DNA of 64,000 bases. Origin: JACSRF01 sp963695505. Lineage in GTDB: Bacteria > Chloroflexota > Anaerolineae > Promineifilales > Promineifilaceae. The notes under the pieces are model-generated. The model was not told where the DNA came from. It worked only from the letters and a program-made list of their open reading frames with translations, and did not search any database. Below are positions 58,882 through 64,000 of the stretch, piece after piece. The translations under genes were made by a program, and so were the position numbers. The DNA is taken from contig CAVOGX010000021.1 of NCBI GenBank assembly GCA_963695505.1, positions 248,001 through 312,000 of the forward strand, given 5' to 3'. Within the stretch, counting starts at the first letter, position 1, and each line of letters starts with the position of its first letter.

Positions 58882-61453
58882 CTCTTTGCTCAGACGAACG
58901 TTGGCCCTCTTTATGGTGGTAATTTTATTTTTGGCTGCCTGCACCGCGGACGAACAGGAACCGGTAGAGCCCCTGGTTTTCGCGCCTGAATCAACCTTGC
59001 TGCCCACGCCAACGCTGGTCGCATCAATGGCAACGAGCCAGGCGGCGGCCGTTGCGACCACTGCCGCAATTGCTACACCCGCCCTGAATCTGGCTCGCCC
59101 CAAACCCACCGTTACGCCCACGCCTACGCCGTCTCCTACTCCTACGGCGACGCCGCTCCCCGCTGTGCGCATTGCCCAAAGCGATACTGCGCTGATCCAT
59201 GGCAATATGGAGCTGGCCATAACCGAATTAGAGGCGGCTCTGCGGGTGCGCCCGGGACTGAGTGACACTCAGGTGGAAAAGGTGCTCATGAATTTGGGCC
59301 AGGCCTATTTGCAGGAAAAGCAGTATGCAGCAGCAGCGGGCGTTTTTAGTGAGCTGATAGGTTTGCCCGGAGGGTCTTCTATCTCCGAGGCCTATTTTTT
59401 CCTGGGACAGTCTCAGGCCGCATTGGGTGATTTCAGGGCAGCCATTGATGCTTACCAGCAGTACCTGGCAACAAACCCAGAGATGACCACTTACGTTAAT
59501 CCTTACATAGCAGAGGCTCACTTCGCTTTGGGCGATCGCCAGGCTGGGATTGCCGCCTATGAAACGGCCGTTTCTGGCGCCGGCTACCGCCTGGCGCAAA
59601 TTGAACTACGAGAAAAATTGGTCGCATTTTACCTGGCTGACGGGGATTATGAGGCGGCAATTGTCCAATACGATGCGATTCGCGAGTTAGCCGTGACGGA
59701 GGCCACCAAAGGACGCATGACTTACCTAGCCGGGCAGGCTGAACTTCTTGCAGGGCGACCGGAAGCAGCATACGGCCGTTACCTGCTGGGCGTCAACAGT
59801 TTTCCCCGGGCTTACGAAAGTTATTTGGGATTGATAGAGCTGGTGGAAGCGGGCGTGCCCGTTGACGAATTCCAGCGGGGGTTGGTGGATTACTATGCTG
59901 CTGCCTACTACCCCGGAATTGACGCTTTTCTGCGGTACATCGCGAGCAATCAGGAGGAGTATCGCCCTGATGCGCACCTTTACCTGGCCTGGTGTTATGA
60001 AGGGGTAGGCGAAGTGGAGTCAGCCCTGGCTGAACTGAACCAGTATGCCCTCACCGATGCTGCGGCAGCCACTATTGAGCGCGCCAAGCTGCTGGCTCGG
60101 GCCGGTAATGGCCCTGCTGCACTAGAAGCTTACGAGGCGTATCTGGTGAATTTCCCCTCAGGAGAGGATGCCGCATTTGCAGCCTGGTGGTCGGCCTGGT
60201 GGCTAAACCGGCTGGGCGACACAGCCCGGGCACAGGCTCGCTACCGGTTCTTTGCCGATACTTTCCCCACCCATGAAGATGCCCCTGAGGCGGTTTTTCG
60301 GGTGGGATTGCTGGCAGAAGAGAGTGGGGATCGCGTAACGGCCGTATCCACATGGTTGGAGCTGGCGGAAAAGTACCCCCAAAGCAGCTACAGCGGCGCA
60401 TCGCTGGTTTGGTTGCTGCGCACCCTGCCCGCTTCCGCAGGCACTGTAACGAATACGGCCGTTCTTACCCCAACCCAGCCCATTTCCTTCACCCTGACGG
60501 TGACAGAAACGGCCGAATTACTGGTGCAGACAGAAACCCTGGCCTTGAACAACCCTGGCAGCGGTTATTATGCCCTGCGCGCGAGAGAGCTGGTTGTAGG
60601 AGGCGAACCCTTTGCACCTGGCAGCCTGACAACCCTACTTGCCGAGAGTGCCACCGCACAACAAGAGGCTGAAGCATGGCTGCGCGGTTGGTTGGGTTTG
60701 GGAGAGGAAACCCCTGTGAGTGAACTGAGCCCAGTTTTGGCTGCGGACACGCGGCTGATTGTGGGCGACAAGCTGTGGCAGTTAGGTTTAAGGGAGCAGG
60801 CCAAAAGAGAGCTGGAAGCAGCCCGGCAGGAATTTGCTAGAAATGCACTCTTCAGTTACCAGTTAGCCCTTTTCTATAGAGATTTAGGGATTTATCGCTC
60901 GTCGATATTAGCGGCAGAAGCTGTACTGCTGCTGTCCGGCGAATCCTTGTTTGATGTACCACCGTTTTTGGGGCGGCTCATTTACCCCACCTACTACGCC
61001 GACCTGGTTTTGCCGCTGGCAGAGAAGTATGGCTACGATCCCCTCTTGCAATTCTCTTTGCTGCGCCAGGAAAGCTTGTTTGAGAGCTTTGCTACCTCAA
61101 CGGCCGTTGCGCAGGGTTTGAGCCAGGTGATACCCGACACGGGGGCTTACATTGCGCGGCAGTTAGCCTGGCCAGATTACGAAAATGAGGATTTGTATAA
61201 GCCCTATGTGGGGCTTAATTTTGGCGCCTATTATTTACAGGAACAGTTGAGCTTATTCGACGGTTTTGTGGCCGCAGCCCTGTCGGCCTATAACGCCGGG
61301 CCTGGCAATGCGTTGCGCTGGTACAACCTTACCGGCGATGACCACGATTTGTATGTGGAAACAGTAGATTTTAGCGAGACACGCCTTTACATTGAGCGAA
61401 TTTACAGCGGTTTTCAGTTTTATCGTTATTTGTATGGGGATGGGAACTCCTAA
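58874..61453 (+). CDS. TPR-repeat lytic transglycosylase lipoprotein (Slt-type)
   Basis: The 859-residue protein has a lipoprotein signal (LFMVVILFLAAC), a Thr/Pro linker, then tetratricopeptide repeats (AYLQEKQYAAAAGVFSELIG, FLGQSQAALGDFRAAIDAYQ and others) to about residue 690. The C-terminal SLT domain has catalytic glutamate in LLRQESLFE and the AYNAGPGNALRW signature. It cleaves peptidoglycan glycan strands with anhydro-muramyl ends. With mltG and the M23 protein it makes this a cell-wall-remodelling neighbourhood. Confidence 0.9.
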   Translation: MRDSLLRRTLALFMVVILFLAACTADEQEPVEPLVFAPESTLLPTPTLVASMATSQAAAVATTAAIATPALNLARPKPTVTPTPTPSPTPTATPLPAVRIAQSDTALIHGNMELAITELEAALRVRPGLSDTQVEKVLMNLGQAYLQEKQYAAAAGVFSELIGLPGGSSISEAYFFLGQSQAALGDFRAAIDAYQQYLATNPEMTTYVNPYIAEAHFALGDRQAGIAAYETAVSGAGYRLAQIELREKLVAFYLADGDYEAAIVQYDAIRELAVTEATKGRMTYLAGQAELLAGRPEAAYGRYLLGVNSFPRAYESYLGLIELVEAGVPVDEFQRGLVDYYAAAYYPGIDAFLRYIASNQEEYRPDAHLYLAWCYEGVGEVESALAELNQYALTDAAAATIERAKLLARAGNGPAALEAYEAYLVNFPSGEDAAFAAWWSAWWLNRLGDTARAQARYRFFADTFPTHEDAPEAVFRVGLLAEESGDRVTAVSTWLELAEKYPQSSYSGASLVWLLRTLPASAGTVTNTAVLTPTQPISFTLTVTETAELLVQTETLALNNPGSGYYALRARELVVGGEPFAPGSLTTLLAESATAQQEAEAWLRGWLGLGEETPVSELSPVLAADTRLIVGDKLWQLGLREQAKRELEAARQEFARNALFSYQLALFYRDLGIYRSSILAAEAVLLLSGESLFDVPPFLGRLIYPTYYADLVLPLAEKYGYDPLLQFSLLRQESLFESFATSTAVAQGLSQVIPDTGAYIARQLAWPDYENEDLYKPYVGLNFGAYYLQEQLSLFDGFVAAALSAYNAGPGNALRWYNLTGDDHDLYVETVDFSETRLYIERIYSGFQFYRYLYGDGNS

Positions 61454-61488
61454 GGGCCTTCCACTCCCATCAAAGCAAGCATCAGTAA

Positions 61489-63994
61489 ATGGCAAATTTT
61501 GATTGGCACGAAGAAGAAGATATACGCTGGGGTGACCAGCCACAGCTTGAGCCAAAACGTCCGGCCCGGAGATGGCCACGCTGGCTGCTACTTCTGCTGA
61601 TTATTTTGGCAGGTATTGGCGTGGCCGGTACGGCCGTATACCGGCAGTTGACTAACCGCGTGGAAGAAGTTTCCTTTGCGGAAGAGTCGGCCATTCGCCG
61701 CAGCCATGATCTGGTTTACCAGTCAGCCCAACAGCAGGACAGGGAACTTTTCGTGACTCTGCTTTCAGGGCGGGATGACGCATGGGCGACCGCCCAAGAG
61801 CGCGTAGTAGGCGCCGGTTTGCTTTATGCCCGGAATGGCTTCAGCCTGGTCTGGCTGCCAGGAAATCCAGAAACGGCCGTTGCCGACATTGAGATTTCGC
61901 CAGACCTGACCATGGCCGTGCTGACCGCCACTCACCAATATGCCATTGACGTAGGCAATAACCTCACACAGACGGTGACGCTGCTGCAAACGGCCGTATA
62001 TCGCCGCGGGTCGGACCGCTGGCTTTTTTCACCCCCTGATGCGGATTTTTGGGGCAACACTGTGACCAGCCAGGGGGAACTGCTTACCATGAGCTACCCG
62101 GCCCGAGATACGGCCGTCGCCCAGCGGCTGGCCGCCGATATCGAAGCTAAAATAAACGAAATGTGCCGGCTGGAAGGATTGGAGTGCCCTCATGACCTCC
62201 ATTTGCGCGTGGAGCTGACTACCAGCCCCACGGCCGTTTACGAAACCAATAGACCGCCAGAAGGCTTCACCCTAAATGTGCCGCCTTCGCGCTCTTTTGG
62301 CTGGTACAGTATTCCGGGGCGGCTCGAAGAAAAGGCAGGAACTCTCACATTGCCAACCCCCACCATGTTTGGTTTGCCCCAAGACGAAGCGGGATACCAG
62401 GCCCTATACCGAGGCTATGGCGCGCGGGTGCTGTCAATGCTTATTGCCGATCTGGTGGGTTGGAAATGCTGTGAAGAACATCTATTTTTTCAAGCGGCAC
62501 TGGACATGGAACTGGCGCAATTGGGGCTGCATCCCTGGCAGGTGGAGCCAGGTGATTATACGGCCGTACTGGGCACGAGCGTTGGCGATGTGTACCAGAA
62601 TGGATTGTTGGGTGATATAACCTCCCTGCACATGGTGGTGGCCTTCATGGCCCAAGCCTTGGAGGTGCCGCCGGTGATGGTGCAGCAAAAACTGGCCCAG
62701 GCACCTGAGTTGGACTGGTTTGATTGGCTGAAATTTGAGAGGGGTGTGGCGGTAGAGAGCATGGCAGACCTGAACCGGATGTGGCTGGGGTACGTATACG
62801 GCCAGTTCTCGCCAAGATCAGACGCCGCTGCCCATTCCATTGCCAGACCAGGTTTTGCAGCTTGTCTGCCGCAGCACCGACGCCGCGGATGCCACCCTAT
62901 ACCGCTATGATCCATTGACGGAGGAGTTGGTGGCAGAACGCGTGCTCAACCGGCCGTCAGCCATCCTCCACCCCATGCCAGACCGCCAGGGCGTCATTGT
63001 GGCAGAGCAAGGCCCCCGCGTCAATTCTTTGGCAGGCAGCTTTATTTGGGACGGGCAAACTCAAATTCCTATCAGTTTCGGCAGCAATGGTTTGTCTGCC
63101 CCAGCACCAATTTCTGCCAGCCCTGATGGCAGCCGCATCCTTTTCCGGAAGCAGGATGACCGCATGCTGCCTTATGCATATTTGGATTGGCCTGCCTGCT
63201 ATGAACAAAATGAGTGCGATTTACATCCTTTGCTAGGTGCTGCTCCTCCTCAATGGTCACCCAATGGGCAGCGTATGATTTTGTATGGAAACAGGTCGGC
63301 GGACAGCGATTGGTACATGCTCTTTTTGGCTGACGAAAACGGCCGGGAAACCCAATACATTGCTGTGGGCCGCGCAGCTGCCTGGCTAGATGACGAAACG
63401 GCCGTCTTCGTGCGGGAAGGTGGCCACGTGTTAGCCGTTGACGCGGTGACCCTGGACCTTACCCCTTTGTTTACTGTGGCTGATTTAGCGGCAAGCCTGG
63501 AGGCTGAACGCATTAGCCGGGCCAGCCTGGAAATTGAGTTTTTAATAGGCCAGCCAGAAAATGGGCAGAAAATATTGGTGAGTGCAATAGACAACCGCAG
63601 CAGTTACCTGTTCCAATTTGACCGCACTGACGGGACAATTAACCCGTTGTTTCCACAAGCCTTCACGTCCGAAATTCTCCTGCCTCAGGTGTTCCCTTTG
63701 GAAAAAAGATTGTCTCCCGACGGCCGTTTCTTGGTGCAGTTTGTGTCCGGAGAGGATGGCCAGATGTGGGATTTGCTGTTGACGGAATGGGAAACGGCCG
63801 TTTCTCAAAATTATGCTACTATTGCCCTCCCGCCGCTGTTTCCTACCCACTCAATCGATTGGTCGGCGGACGGCCAGTGGCTGGTTCTGGCTGTCGATGG
63901 TTACCTGCGTCTTATCGCACCCAATCATGATTTTGAACGGTGGTTTATTCCCAAACAGATGGCTTGCGACCAGGCCGTTTGGCTAAATAAGTAA
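61489..63994 (+). CDS. Membrane-anchored beta-propeller (TolB/WD40-like) protein, one frameshift
   Basis: The protein has about 835 residues. The N-terminal helix (WPRWLLLLLIILAGIGVAGTAVY) anchors it. A middle domain of about 400 residues has no recognised family. Near 62815-62850 the frame shifts to PLPIPLPDQVLQLVCRSTDA and continues with propeller-like repeats (PISASPDGSRILFRKQDD, PQWSPNGQRMILYGNRSADS, RLSPDGRFLVQFVSGEDG, DWSADGQWLVLAVDG). It follows the transglycosylase by 35 bases. A surface scaffold or sensor role is possible; no function is assigned. Six or more ACGGCCGT elements lie inside it. Confidence 0.72.
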
Positions 63995-64000
63995 TGAGCA

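Noticed and set aside
1..64000. CRISPR arrays, tRNA or rRNA genes, transposases, integrases
   Set aside because: No regularly spaced direct repeats, no T-loop/acceptor patterns and no recombinase motifs were found on reading both strands.

Overview
The window looks like a chromosomal segment of an uncultured Chloroflexota bacterium (Anaerolineae/Ardenticatenia-like). The main grounds are the alaS / baseplate-J-like membrane protein / ruvX / mltG order, an EF-G2-type factor, LiaF-like and ParB-UspA architectures, and a T-box on valS. The lineage is inferred from gene content and is not tested. No tRNA, rRNA, CRISPR array, transposase or prophage was seen. Gene content is mostly housekeeping.

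Layout. 0-7 kb: the start of a polyprenyl synthase gene (-), then xpt-guaA, a membrane protein, a hydantoinase A-like gene and a MATE pump. 7-13.4 kb: fusA2 (-), a LiaF-like protein, sufE (-), then thyA-folA-FkbM methyltransferase. 13.4-27 kb: valS (-) behind a T-box leader, an M23 peptidase lipoprotein, a TSUP transporter, a saccharopine-reductase-like gene, an alpha/beta hydrolase, a phospholipase D-like protein, lplA, a ParB-UspA fusion and a GH13 glucosidase. Many genes in this part are broken by 1-2 base indels. 27.5-34 kb: an ECF sigma/anti-sigma pair, then a six-gene sulfur cluster (rhodanese-persulfide dioxygenase, TusA, DrsE-like, rhodanese, DUF442-type, SulP). 35-42 kb: phasin, PhaR regulator, DUF1997, nagA, a glutamate dehydrogenase-CBS fusion, an N-formylglutamate amidohydrolase-like gene, a HAD phosphatase and a second phasin (-). 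42-51 kb: a sarcosine-oxidase-like enzyme, tkt-rpe, fbaA, a dihydrolipoamide-dehydrogenase-like enzyme, and a response regulator/histidine kinase pair. 51-64 kb: alaS, a baseplate-J-like membrane protein, ruvX, mltG, a short substrate-binding lipoprotein, a membrane protein, an Slt-type lytic transglycosylase and a beta-propeller protein.

Four observations stand out. (1) The palindrome ACGGCCGT occurs about 105 times by hand count, where about one is expected by chance. It resembles the cyanobacterial HIP1 element and leaves TAV, NGR and RPF/RPL tripeptides in most proteins. (2) alaS is preceded by a textbook-like attenuator: a -35/-10 promoter, a 27-residue leader peptide with ten alanine codons (seven in a row) whose AUG lies at or next to the predicted transcription start, and mutually exclusive hairpins ending in a terminator. 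valS, by contrast, has a T-box, so two synthetase genes in one window use two different sensing mechanisms. (3) Both phasin genes carry paired TAACGC-N3-GCGTTA-type dyads, likely operators of the PhaR encoded here, and PhaR itself has a phasin-like C-terminal half. (4) Several domain fusions or variants are unusual: glutamate dehydrogenase-CBS, ParB-UspA-UspA, and a dihydrolipoamide-dehydrogenase homologue without its redox cysteines.

About a dozen genes carry frameshifts although conserved sequence continues on both sides. Where the break can be placed it is usually one base in a short run. I read most of these as consensus errors rather than decay, with valS the worst case.
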